Below, in pieces: positions 6,253 through 12,647 of a stretch of DNA of 12,647 bases. The stretch is from the NCBI GenBank assembly GCA_016867055.1, contig VGKN01000018.1, positions 1 to 12,647 on the forward strand, given 5' to 3'. Each line of letters opens with the position of its first letter. Positions within the stretch are counted from its first letter, which is position 1. This stretch comes from Candidatus Omnitrophota bacterium. GTDB lineage: Bacteria; Omnitrophota; Koll11; VGKN01. A program made the position numbers and the translations under genes. The notes under the pieces were generated by a model, which searched no databases, was not told the DNA's origin, and was given only the letters and a program-made list of their open reading frames with translations.

Positions 6253-7394
6253 TCGTATTTTTTCCTTTCCAAATTAACAAAAATTGCCTTTAATAAGTTA
6301 TTCAGACCTTCCTTAGTCTCGCAGGATATAGGAAAGATATTTTTCTTCACCTTCTTTTTAAACCTTTTAAGATTTTCTTCTGAGCCGTTCAGGTCCATTT
6401 TATTTGCAACCAAAATCTGGGGTTTTTCAATTAAGGATTTATCATAAAGTGCAAGTTCCTTGTTCAAGGAATAAAAATCCGACACAGGGTCTCTTCCACT
6501 AAAAATTGACATATCTATCATATGAACGAGAAGGCTGGTTCTTTCTATATGCCTCAGAAATTCATGGCCCAATCCCTTCCCAGAATGTGAATTCTCTATG
6601 AGTCCGGGTATATCCGCAACTGTGAAGCTCCACGGCTTTATGGTTCGACTTCGCTCACCATCCCGAGCTGAACGAGGGACAGCCGTGGCCTCTTTTTTTA
6701 CAGGGTTCCGAAAAGCGAAACCCTGAGCCAGGTACCATTCATCCACGCCTTTACAGGCGTGGCTTTCTGGCGAATGGGTAAACTCACCTTCATCATAAAA
6801 CCTAACAACTCCAAGCGCAGGGCTTTTGGTAGTAAATGGGTAACTTGCGACTTTGGATTTTGCATTTGAGATACAATTTATAAGGGAAGACTTGCCTACA
6901 TTTGGGTAACCTATTATTCCTATATCGGCTAAAAGCTTAAGCTCAAGGAGTATCTCCCTTTCTTCACCTGTATTGCCTCTCTCAGCAATCTTTGTGACGC
7001 TATTTCCCCTTCCACCCCTTCCTCCCCTCGCAATTAAAACCTCTTCATCTGTTTTAGTAATATCCCTTATTAAAAGATTTGTCTTAGAATCTCTTATGAG
7101 GCATCCCACCGGAACATATATAACGCAGTTTCTTCCGCTAACCCCCCGCTTATTCTTTCCAGAGCCATTTCTACCATCTTCTGCCTTAAAATGCCGTTTG
7201 TATTTAAAATCCAATAGGGTTACTAAATCCTTGGTTGATTTTATTATAGCATTCCCGCCATCTCCACCATGTCCACCATCAGGTTTAGGATATCTTGTAT
7301 ATCTATCCCGATAGAAACTCTGACAGCCATCTCCCCCGTCTCCCGCCTTAACATAGATATTAGCTATATCAACAAATCCCGTACCTTTCTTCAT
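6249..7394 (-). CDS. obgE: Obg family GTPase ObgE/CgtA with an in-frame insertion in the G domain
   Basis: Obg is an essential ribosome-associated GTPase that acts in late assembly of the large subunit. The N-terminal glycine-rich Obg fold spans residues 1-157 (GDGGDGCQSF, GGHGGDGGN, ARGGRGGRGN). The G domain follows: G1 GYPNVGKSS (162-170), switch I around YPFTTKSPALGVV (185-197), G3 DIPG (261-264), GLGHEFLRHIER (274-285), G4 NKMD (331-334) and G5 SCET (357-360). There is no C-terminal OCT domain, which is common. Unlike other Obg proteins, about 51 residues (205-255, FTHSPES to RTIKPW) sit between GVVRFYDEGE and SFTVADIPG, where relatives have a short beta turn. This insert is encoded by a palindromic, GC-richer segment described separately. 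All GTPase motifs are intact on both sides, so the protein is probably functional. No clear Shine-Dalgarno precedes the ATG; the conserved KKGTGFVDIANI start supports it. The stop overlaps proB. Confidence 0.96.
   Translation of the reverse strand: MKKGTGFVDIANIYVKAGDGGDGCQSFYRDRYTRYPKPDGGHGGDGGNAIIKSTKDLVTLLDFKYKRHFKAEDGRNGSGKNKRGVSGRNCVIYVPVGCLIRDSKTNLLIRDITKTDEEVLIARGGRGGRGNSVTKIAERGNTGEEREILLELKLLADIGIIGYPNVGKSSLINCISNAKSKVASYPFTTKSPALGVVRFYDEGEFTHSPESHACKGVDEWYLAQGFAFRNPVKKEATAVPRSARDGERSRTIKPWSFTVADIPGLIENSHSGKGLGHEFLRHIERTSLLVHMIDMSIFSGRDPVSDFYSLNKELALYDKSLIEKPQILVANKMDLNGSEENLKRFKKKVKKNIFPISCETKEGLNNLLKAIFVNLERKKYD
6630..6782. mobile_element. Palindromic element inserted in frame in obgE (RPE-like)
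   Basis: This 153-bp segment (51 codons) interrupts obgE without a stop or frameshift. It is about 54% GC against about 35-40% in the flanking gene. It holds three consecutive hairpins: 6630-6637/6681-6688 (CCACGGCT/AGCCGTGG, perfect, enclosing ATGGT/ACCAT); 6701-6707/6719-6725 (CAGGGTT/AACCCTG, perfect, with two further CG pairs inside); and a nested pair 6733-6740/6772-6780 (TACCATTC/GAATGGGTA, one bulge) around 6743-6750/6755-6762 (CCACGCCT/AGGCGTGG, perfect, loop TTAC). It encodes no transposase, so it would have to be non-autonomous. Boundaries are set by comparing the protein with known Obg sequences from memory and may shift by a few residues. In-frame palindromic insertions into conserved proteins are known as Rickettsia palindromic elements; the likeness is architectural, and I claim no sequence relationship. 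Confidence 0.7.
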
Positions 7395-7425
7395 AAGACT
7401 AAATCTTTTGAAAAAAAATCTTTCT

Positions 7426-7431
7426 ATTATA
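7426..7431 (-). promoter_or_regulatory. Possible -10 box upstream of obgE
   Basis: The 84-bp rpmA-obgE spacer contains a perfect TATAAT on the minus strand 32 bases before the obgE ATG, followed by an A/T-rich stretch with eight T residues. No TTGACA-like box lies 16-18 bp upstream and there is no extended TG motif, so this is weak evidence for an internal promoter. obgE may simply be transcribed from the rplU promoter. Confidence 0.25.
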
Positions 7432-7478
7432 ATCTAACAATAAACTGCGAGATATCCTAAAAAGGTGCAGGATAAACA

Positions 7479-7742
7479 TTAAGATGATACTGTGGATTCT
7501 TGACAAGGAATTACACTTATATACCTTGGTTTATTGAAATTAACCATGCCATCTATAAGGGCAAATAAGGTGTTATCCCTTCCTATCCCCACATTTAGTC
7601 CAGGTTTAAACCTTGTGCCCTTCTGTCTTATGAGTATACTCCCCGCTGATACAAATTCTCCACCGTAATGTTTTACACCAAGATATTTTGGATTAGAATC
7701 CCTACCATTCCTTGAACTACCCAGTCCTTTTTTATGTGCCAT
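7479..7742 (-). CDS. rpmA: 50S ribosomal protein bL27
   Basis: bL27 sits by the peptidyl transferase centre of the large ribosomal subunit, its N-terminus reaching the tRNA ends. The 87 residues begin [20 protein letters not shown], the canonical bacterial start, without the cleaved N-terminal extension found in Firmicutes-type bL27. The basic segment [20 protein letters not shown] and the [16 protein letters not shown] core are intact. GAGGAG lies about 10 bases ahead of the ATG. It follows rplU after 125 bp containing a terminator-like hairpin and precedes obgE, the widely conserved rplU-rpmA-obgE order. Confidence 0.98.
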   Translation of the reverse strand: MAHKKGLGSSRNGRDSNPKYLGVKHYGGEFVSAGSILIRQKGTRFKPGLNVGIGRDNTLFALIDGMVNFNKPRYISVIPCQESTVSS

Positions 7743-7771
7743 CTGTTTTCCACTCCTCTTTAAACTTTGAC

Positions 7772-7825
7772 AAAAAGGCTTAGGTTAAGGTTAAGTATTT
7801 ATTCTCTCAACCTTAGCCTCAGCCT
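7772..7825 (-). terminator. Terminator-like hairpin between rplU and rpmA
   Basis: On the transcribed strand, arm 7809-7825 (AGGCTGAGGCTAAGGTT) pairs with arm 7776-7792 (AACCTTAACCTAAGCCT): 15 Watson-Crick pairs, one G-U and one mismatch, 16-nt loop, followed at once by five T residues (7772-7776). This is the form of an intrinsic terminator, though its GC content is modest. Since rpmA has no obvious promoter of its own after it, partial termination or an mRNA processing site is more likely than a full stop. Just upstream in the same spacer a 9-bp direct repeat, AAGTTATAA on the transcribed strand, occurs twice (7844-7852 and 7858-7866). Confidence 0.5.
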
Positions 7826-7867
7826 CAACCTGAATTTCTCTGTTTATAACTTATCACTTATAACTTT

Positions 7868-8182
7868 CTACTTTACTACTATCTTTTCTACCTTCAGCCT
7901 AAGCAGGCGTTGCCTATGCCCGGTTTTTTTCTTTGACGCCTTTCTCCTTCTGAATTTGAATATTATTTTTTTCTTAGATTTTATCTCGCCAATCTTTTTA
8001 CAGATTACATAAGCGTCTTTAACAAAGGGCCTGCCAACTATGATCTTATCTCCATTTGAGATAAGAAGTACATTACTAAACTTTATCTCGCCTTGGCTTT
8101 GGGATTTGAGAAGTTCTACATCTATTAAATCGTTTTCTTTTATCCTGTACTGCCTTCCGCCTGTTTCTATAACTGCATACAT
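7868..8182 (-). CDS. rplU: 50S ribosomal protein bL21
   Basis: bL21 is a large-subunit ribosomal protein that binds 23S rRNA. The 104 residues start MYAVIETGGRQYRIKENDLI, the family signature, and end in a basic tail with KFRRRKASKKKTGHRQ, where the conserved GHRQ motif contacts RNA. A strong Shine-Dalgarno, AGGAGG at 8188-8193, lies 5 bases before the ATG. The gene is first in its unit, behind a promoter that overlaps the end of rng, and leads into rpmA and obgE. Confidence 0.98.
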   Translation of the reverse strand: MYAVIETGGRQYRIKENDLIDVELLKSQSQGEIKFSNVLLISNGDKIIVGRPFVKDAYVICKKIGEIKSKKKIIFKFRRRKASKKKTGHRQRLLRLKVEKIVVK

Positions 8183-8215
8183 ACAAGCCTCCTGATTTTA
8201 GCAAAAATTTGAATT

Positions 8216-8244
8216 AACATAGCATATGCCTGATTTAATGTCAA
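8216..8244 (-). promoter_or_regulatory. Sigma-70-type promoter for rplU-rpmA
   Basis: On the minus strand a perfect TTGACA (8239-8244), overlapping the rng stop codon, is followed after 17 bp by TATGTT (8216-8221), 4 of 6 matches to the -10 consensus. Transcription would start near 8209, about 27 nt before the rplU ATG. Spacing is optimal and the site is placed exactly where the ribosomal protein unit begins. Confidence 0.65.
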
Positions 8245-9749
8245 GCGACCTTAATCTCTATATCCTCAATGTGTTTTTTGGGGTCTTCATTTATGATAAT
8301 CTTGGATTTGTATCTGTCTTCCAAATAGGATATGGCGGAGCGTTGCTCGTTCAACAATTTCCACGCTACATCGGGGTGTACATAAATAGAAACATTTGAT
8401 CTCCTGTGCAAATCCTTCAGCATTTTCTTCAGATTTCTTATAGCTAAGATTGACATAGTCAGCGCACTCTTTATAGAACCTCTCCCCTTGCAGTATGAAC
8501 AACTATCATACATCTTGCTTTCTATAGACCTTCTTGTCCTCTGGCGAGTCATCTGGATTAGTCCAATTTCTGAAACAGGCAAAACATTTGAACGCGCTTT
8601 ATCTAATTTCAATGCCTCAAGAAAAGTCTGATACACCCTATTTCTATGAGATTCTTTCTCCATATCTATAAAATCTATAATTATGATTCCTCCTAAATCC
8701 CTAAGTTTTATCTGTCTGGCTATTTCATTTGCGGCTTCCATATTTACGTTAAAGACAGTGTCTTCAAGACTTTTTTTACCAACAAACTTCCCGGAATTGA
8801 CATCTATCGCCACAAGACCCTCTGTCTGTTCAATCACTATATAACCACCCGAACGTAAGCCCACCCTTGTCCGATACAGTTTTTCTATCTCGGTATCAAT
8901 ATTAAACTTCTCAAAAAGGTCTTCATCGCCTGTGTAGTAAGAGATATTTCTCTTAAGATGTGGGCATAATATGTTTACAAAATGCAAGATCCTTTTAAAC
9001 TGCTCTTTGGAATCTATAAAAAGCTTATCAACATCCTCAGTAAAAGTATCCCTTATGTTTCTCAATATAATATCATACTCCTGATGAAGCAAAAATGGTG
9101 CACTTTTAAAACCTGCGAGTCTATTTATCCTCTTCCAAAGATTTAAAAGATAGTTTAAGTCCCTCTGGAATTCCTTGCGCTCCTTACCACTTCCAGCAGT
9201 TCTCACGATAAGACCCATACCAGTAGGTATGCTCAGCGATTCCAATACCTTCTTAAGCCTTGTTCTCTCTTGTTCGTTCTCTATTCTTCTTGATATCCCA
9301 AAATGCATCTGGCGTGGCATAAGAACAAGGTATCTACCCGGCAGGGTTATATTTGTCGTGAGCCTTGGTCCTTTTATCCCATACGGTTCCTTCACTACCT
9401 GCACAGTCAGTTCTTGCCCTGGTTTTAAGGAGTCAACGACCTTGGTCTTAATCTGTGGTTTTTTACTCGGTATAAATATTTCAGTCTCTAACACATGAGG
9501 CTCATCTTCTAAGACCAGAGGGCTTATCTTCTCAGAGGTAAGTAAAAATCCATTTTTATTTATGCCTATATCAACAAATGCTCCTGCTATACCAAGCAAT
9601 ATGGTCTTTATCCTTCCCTTATAAATATTACCCACCAGTCTGGTCTCATCTGCCCGCTCTATATAAAATTCTTCCAGAACCCCCTTATTCAATATGGCGA
9701 CTCTGGTCTCTTGAAACTCTACATTTATCAAAATCTCTCGTTTCATCAT
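8241..9749 (-). CDS. rng: Ribonuclease G/E family endoribonuclease
   Basis: RNase G/E enzymes cut single-stranded, AU-rich RNA, maturing rRNA and initiating mRNA decay. Counting from a TTG codon at 9752, an S1-type RNA-binding region spans about 35-135 (GNIYKGRIKTILLGIAGAFVDIG, VVKEPYGIKGPRLTT), with a somewhat enlarged loop near 78-108. A DNase I-like catalytic domain follows, with D317 in VAIDVNSGKF and D360 in IIIIDFIDME as the Mg2+ ligands, then the zinc-link cysteines C418 and C421 (CSYCKGRG). At about 502 residues it has the size of RNase G and lacks the long C-terminal scaffold of RNase E. I chose ATG at 9749, which shares one base with the upstream TGA stop (TGATG); the TTG at 9752 and ATG at 9746 are alternatives. 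It is coupled to the DUF2344 gene and followed by the rplU promoter. Confidence 0.95.
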   Translation of the reverse strand: MMKREILINVEFQETRVAILNKGVLEEFYIERADETRLVGNIYKGRIKTILLGIAGAFVDIGINKNGFLLTSEKISPLVLEDEPHVLETEIFIPSKKPQIKTKVVDSLKPGQELTVQVVKEPYGIKGPRLTTNITLPGRYLVLMPRQMHFGISRRIENEQERTRLKKVLESLSIPTGMGLIVRTAGSGKERKEFQRDLNYLLNLWKRINRLAGFKSAPFLLHQEYDIILRNIRDTFTEDVDKLFIDSKEQFKRILHFVNILCPHLKRNISYYTGDEDLFEKFNIDTEIEKLYRTRVGLRSGGYIVIEQTEGLVAIDVNSGKFVGKKSLEDTVFNVNMEAANEIARQIKLRDLGGIIIIDFIDMEKESHRNRVYQTFLEALKLDKARSNVLPVSEIGLIQMTRQRTRRSIESKMYDSCSYCKGRGSIKSALTMSILAIRNLKKMLKDLHRRSNVSIYVHPDVAWKLLNEQRSAISYLEDRYKSKIIINEDPKKHIEDIEIKVA

Positions 9750-10090
9750 CAAGTATTGGGCTCTGTTAAACCGTCCCTTCTCTTAGTTAGGTCCTTTATT
9801 TTTATTCCCTCAGGAAGCTCGGCATTTAGCCTTTTTTTAAATTCATCTAGGGGTATATCCTCACTTACAACGATACTGACGAATTCGCCCTCAGATTCAA
9901 CTCCTAATTTTAAGGCGCGCTCAAAGTAGATTAAGGGGTGTGGACTAAAGCCACCTGAGAACTTAAGTGCTATAGCTGTACGCCTCAAAGCCCTCTGAAA
10001 TAATCTTAAGAGGTCCAAATGGGATATAAACCTCATCCATGAATACTTAGTAAATTCTATCTTAATTATATACTGTTTCTTCTCTCTCAT
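9749..10090 (-). CDS. Short DUF2344 (radical SAM-linked, TIGR03936-type) protein
   Basis: The 113 residues carry the N-terminal half of the DUF2344 family: FTKYSWMRFISHLDLLRLFQRALRR (13-37), then the hallmark FSGGFSPHPLIYFERALKLGVESEGEF (43-69), and a segment ending LNAELPEGIKIKDL (87-100). In family members I know this continues for roughly another 100 residues; here the protein stops 13 residues later, its TGA overlapping the rng start. The family often lies beside a radical SAM gene (TIGR03960-type) and rng-rplU, but no radical SAM gene is present in this window; the preceding gene is pilQ. The biochemical function is unknown; a role in tRNA or rRNA modification or maturation is inference from context. 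No Shine-Dalgarno precedes the ATG, which sits only a few bases after a T-rich tract. Confidence 0.8.
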   Translation of the reverse strand: MREKKQYIIKIEFTKYSWMRFISHLDLLRLFQRALRRTAIALKFSGGFSPHPLIYFERALKLGVESEGEFVSIVVSEDIPLDEFKKRLNAELPEGIKIKDLTKRRDGLTEPNT

Positions 10091-10095
10091 TTAAT

Positions 10096-10145
10096 AAAAA
10101 CACAAAACCACAGAGCAATTTTATTTTATAATTAATCTCTGTGGT
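10096..10145 (-). terminator. Intrinsic terminator after pilQ
   Basis: On the transcribed strand the perfect 9-bp arms ACCACAGAG (10137-10145) and CTCTGTGGT (10107-10115) enclose a 21-nt A/T-rich loop and are followed by a T-rich tract (TTTTGTGTTTTT). It lies 17 bp after the pilQ stop, so it plausibly ends the pilus operon. Weaknesses are the long loop and the interrupted T tract. A TATAAA lies in the loop and could serve as a -10 box for the next gene, but its -35 is poor. Confidence 0.55.
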
Positions 10146-10162
10146 CCCAAAGCGCTATCCGG

Positions 10163-11620
10163 TTAACTCTTAGGTTTTGTCTTAGTTTCTTTTTTAGGCT
10201 CTATCTCCCTATCGTATCTTAACGCCTTTATGGGTTTGTTTTCTACGTATTCACTTGACAATTCACTTGTCTGAACACCCTCTTTTACTATCCTTGGTGT
10301 AATAAAAACTAACAAATCGGTCTTCGTAACAGATTTCGTTTTCTTGCCAAAGAAAAAACCAAGAACAGGAAGATCCTTGAGAATAGGTATGCCTGTTCTT
10401 GAATCGCTGACATTCTCTCTTATGAGTCCCCCTATCGCTATTGTATAGCCATCCCTTATCATCACCTCAGTGGTTGCATCCCGTGTTGAGATTGAGGGAA
10501 CGCGTATGTCGGCAGTTAACTGCTCCCATCCTAAGAGTTCGCTCACCTCCGGATGCAGGGTTGCAACTATATAGCCCTGTTCGTTTATAGTGGGTGTTAC
10601 AGTAAGTTTTATGCCTATCTCCTTTTCGGTATAGCCTGTTATCTCCATCTGCCCTGTATTTGAGTTTCTCTCATACGTAGGAATATAAAGCACCTGGCCT
10701 ATCACAATCTTTGCCTCTTTTCCATTTAACGCAACAACCCTGGGATTGGAGATAATTTTTGAATCCCCTGTGGTTTTCAAGACCTCAAATACTGCCTGGG
10801 CGCTAGAAAAATCCAATGTGCCAAACGTAAAATTGGTCGGCAAAGTGTATGGAAACTGGGTATCAGGATTACGCGGAAATGCTGGCTCAGTGGCTGCTGG
10901 GTCACCTAATGGATATAAGTCACTGCTTCTTGCTTCTCTATTCCAGGGAAGTGTGGTAGGGCGCTTTGCACCTGACACGGTTATCCTTGTTGCCCAGTCA
11001 ATTCCAAGGGTCTCGGTTGAAGAAAGGGTGGTTTCTATAAGCTTCGCCTCAATCATTACCTGAGGGGTCTTGCTATCAATCCTTGAAATTACCTCTTTTA
11101 TTTTGACTATGTTTGTGGGGATATCGGTTATTATCAGCACATTTGACCTTGTGTCCGTATTTATCTTTCCGCGCTCACTTAACATCTCTTGAATGGATTT
11201 ACTTATAGTCTCTGCATTTGCATAATTCAGCACAAATACCTCTGTGGTCACATTCTCGGCTTTAAGGGCATCAAGGGTTGTTACCCTGACAATATCCCCA
11301 TCCCTTACATATGCATAGCCATATGCCTTTAAAAGTTCATCCAGTGCCTTTTCCCAAGGCACATTGGTCACCCTGAAGTTAACAGTTCCTTTTACATCCT
11401 TGCCCGCGATTATGCTTACGCCTACCTTCGTGGCAATCGCCTCCAATACCACCCTTATCTCGGTATCCTTAAAGTTCATTGTAATACGGCTTGACTGTTT
11501 ATCCACCTCCACCATTGGCTGAGTATCTTGGGAATAACAGAGATTAAGAAAATTTATTTGAAAATTAAAAATTGTCAGTATCAAGGCTATCTTGAATACT
11601 ATCTTCTTTTTGCTTTTCAT
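10163..11620 (-). CDS. pilQ: Type IV pilus secretin PilQ
   Basis: PilQ forms the outer-membrane ring through which the type IV pilus leaves the cell. From ATG at 11620 it has 485 residues: a signal peptide (KSKKKIVFK then a hydrophobic run, cut probably near CYSQ), an STN/secretin short domain (about 44-113: ITMNFKDTEIRVVLEAIATK, VTNVPWEKALDELLKAYG), one N1/secretin_N domain (about 124-182: VFVLNYANAETISKSIQEML, TRSNVLIITDIP), and the C-terminal secretin barrel (about 185-445), with SNPRVVALNGKEAKIVIG and the VPSISTRDATTEVMIRDGYT to IAIGGLIRE region ending TDLLVFITPRIV. No N-terminal AMIN domains are present, so it is shorter than proteobacterial PilQ. An upstream ATG at 11650 is possible, but 11620 has GGA 8 bases ahead and begins the signal peptide cleanly. 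It overlaps the pilP end by 56 bases. Confidence 0.9.
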   Translation of the reverse strand: MKSKKKIVFKIALILTIFNFQINFLNLCYSQDTQPMVEVDKQSSRITMNFKDTEIRVVLEAIATKVGVSIIAGKDVKGTVNFRVTNVPWEKALDELLKAYGYAYVRDGDIVRVTTLDALKAENVTTEVFVLNYANAETISKSIQEMLSERGKINTDTRSNVLIITDIPTNIVKIKEVISRIDSKTPQVMIEAKLIETTLSSTETLGIDWATRITVSGAKRPTTLPWNREARSSDLYPLGDPAATEPAFPRNPDTQFPYTLPTNFTFGTLDFSSAQAVFEVLKTTGDSKIISNPRVVALNGKEAKIVIGQVLYIPTYERNSNTGQMEITGYTEKEIGIKLTVTPTINEQGYIVATLHPEVSELLGWEQLTADIRVPSISTRDATTEVMIRDGYTIAIGGLIRENVSDSRTGIPILKDLPVLGFFFGKKTKSVTKTDLLVFITPRIVKEGVQTSELSSEYVENKPIKALRYDREIEPKKETKTKPKS

Positions 11621-12080
11621 TGCTTGTTTCCTTTCTAAGCTCAATCTCATATTCCTTATTTTGACATGAAACTATAACTGTGTCCACCTTAATTTTCAAT
11701 ATCTTAAAATTTTCACAGGTTTCACCTTCTTTTAGAACATTTCCATTTATCACGCATACAGATGTCCCTTGCGGATCATATACAATGCCCTCTACTACTA
11801 CCTCTCCTAAAACGCCCGGCATTGATAGAACCTTGCCATCTTTAGTTATATAGGGAACAAATGGATCCCTCTTGTCTTTTGGATTGTAGATAAATCTCGT
11901 TGGAGCGCCTTTTTCAGTGCGACTTGCAGACCTTGGTTTAATATTACTCTTAATATGTGCTTCATCTTTATTATCAATCTTCTCTGGCAGGGTAAATTTG
12001 GATGTCTGGCAATCCGCCCTTAATATCAATATATGTATTAAAATATAAAAAGTACCTAATATTAGTATATGGTATCTCAT
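11565..12080 (-). CDS. pilP: Type IV pilus assembly protein PilP
   Basis: PilP links the inner-membrane PilNO complex to the PilQ secretin across the periplasm. The 171 residues have an N-terminal hydrophobic segment (about 4-22) that serves as signal or anchor; a cysteine follows in LRADC, but the residues before it fit a lipobox poorly, so lipoprotein status is uncertain. A low-complexity linker comes next, then the PilP core: RFIYNPKDKRDPFVPY (62-77), VVVEGIVYDPQGTSVCVING (93-112), and KEGETCENFKILKIKVDTVIV. The tail (about 150-171) is charged. Its ATG overlaps the pilO stop (ATGA) and its end overlaps pilQ, a tightly coupled pilO-pilP-pilQ order that supports the call. Confidence 0.88.
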   Translation of the reverse strand: MRYHILILGTFYILIHILILRADCQTSKFTLPEKIDNKDEAHIKSNIKPRSASRTEKGAPTRFIYNPKDKRDPFVPYITKDGKVLSMPGVLGEVVVEGIVYDPQGTSVCVINGNVLKEGETCENFKILKIKVDTVIVSCQNKEYEIELRKETSNEKQKEDSIQDSLDTDNF

Positions 12081-12647
12081 TGAGATATTTCACTTGAAGC
12101 AAATGTATTCAATGTAAATTTTACCTTATGCATAAAGGGCGAATCCTCGCTTTCCTCTATATCTAACCCTATGAGTTTTATGAATATATCCAAATTCTCA
12201 AGTTCGTTTATGAAGGTGCCCATCTGATGAAAACCACTCGTTGCCTCAATTTCAATAGGTAGACTCACATAGGGCTTTTTCATCTTGTTATCCTCTTGGA
12301 TTTGGCTTGGCTTTGTCAGGGGCTTTATACTTATAAGCTTCACATCCAAATCCCTCGCAATCTTAGAAAATTCAGATATAAGGTTCGGGAGTTCTTTTGA
12401 ATCTGACAACCTTTTTTTAAGGTCCTGGCTTTCGGTCTTTAAAGAATTTAGCTTTTCCTTATATTCATCTAATATATTAAGTTCTTTTTCCATATTCACT
12501 ATATTTAATTTTAGATTAGTCTCTCTGGCATTCAATTCCATAAGTTTTGTAAGTTTAGGCCTAATGAGGAAATTCAAATACAAAACCGAGATTGTTAAGA
12601 TCATTATGAGAATTAACAGTTTCTTCTTCTTTCTCTCGCTTGGGCTC
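12077..12647 (-). CDS. pilO: Type IV pilus assembly protein PilO (5' end beyond the window)
   Basis: PilO pairs with PilN in the inner-membrane alignment complex of the type IV pilus. The open frame continues to the window edge: before the first internal ATG at 12604 it reads SPSERKKKKLLILI, the expected basic cytoplasmic start of PilO running into its single transmembrane helix (MILTISVLYLNFLI). The true start is therefore outside the window. After the helix comes a coiled-coil-like region (about ELNARETNLKLNIVNMEKEL to LKKRLSD) and a ferredoxin-like periplasmic domain (about ISEFSKIARDLDVKLISIKP to FHQMGTFINELENLDIFIKL to KVKFTLNTFA). The stop overlaps the pilP start. PilM and PilN would be expected upstream. 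Confidence 0.88.
   Translation of the reverse strand, partial: SPSERKKKKLLILIMILTISVLYLNFLIRPKLTKLMELNARETNLKLNIVNMEKELNILDEYKEKLNSLKTESQDLKKRLSDSKELPNLISEFSKIARDLDVKLISIKPLTKPSQIQEDNKMKKPYVSLPIEIEATSGFHQMGTFINELENLDIFIKLIGLDIEESEDSPFMHKVKFTLNTFASSEISQ

Noticed and set aside
6630..6699. Plus-strand intrinsic terminator inside obgE
   Set aside because: The stem plus T-run fits the form, but no plus-strand gene exists for it to end. It is better explained as part of the palindromic insert.
6605..6792. Target-site duplication flanking the obgE insert
   Set aside because: The two edges both read roughly GAG-TTT-AC / GAG-CTT-CAC (EFT and SFT in the protein), but the bases differ, so an exact duplication is not supported.
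1..12647. CRISPR array, transposase or phage genes
   Set aside because: No regularly spaced direct repeats and no recombinase, transposase or phage structural motifs were found; the only mobile-looking unit is non-coding in origin and lies within obgE.

Overview
This window is a low-GC stretch (coding flanks about 35-40% GC by eye) in which every gene I can support lies on the minus strand, so transcription runs from high to low coordinates. Type IV pilus assembly genes, including an outer-membrane secretin, point to a diderm (Gram-negative-type) bacterium. Gene content and the abundance of palindromic spacers would suit an uncultured lineage such as Omnitrophota or Nitrospirota, but that placement is a weak inference. 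The lineage cannot be fixed from this sequence alone.

Layout, in the direction of transcription. (1) 12647-10163: the end of a pilus alignment operon, pilO (start lies outside the window), pilP and pilQ, with overlapping ends, closed by a hairpin plus T-rich tract at about 10096-10145. (2) 10090-8241: a short DUF2344-type protein coupled to ribonuclease G. (3) 8244-7479: a good sigma-70-type promoter overlapping the end of rng, then rplU and rpmA (ribosomal proteins bL21 and bL27), with a terminator-like hairpin between them. (4) 7394-3861: obgE (ribosome assembly GTPase), proB and proA (first two steps of proline synthesis). (5) 3764-757: nadD (NAD synthesis), mgtE (Mg2+ channel) and a CNNM/CorC-type CBS membrane protein, tightly packed. 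(6) 710-1: a second promoter, a highly structured leader of about 200 nt, a 47-residue zinc-ribbon protein (DUF5679) and rsfS (ribosome silencing factor, cut by the window edge).

The housekeeping theme is ribosome biogenesis and RNA maturation (rng, rplU, rpmA, obgE, rsfS), interleaved with proline and NAD synthesis and Mg2+ handling. Mg2+ is needed for ribosome stability, so the combination is sensible, though the clustering alone does not prove co-regulation.

The most unusual object is inside obgE. A segment of about 153 bp (6630-6782), 54% GC and built from three consecutive hairpins, interrupts the GTPase domain in frame between switch I and the DxxG motif, at the turn where other Obg proteins have only a few residues. 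It adds about 51 residues without breaking the reading frame. It looks like an in-frame palindromic mobile element, analogous to the Rickettsia palindromic elements. A second point of interest is the long structured leader ahead of the DUF5679-rsfS unit.
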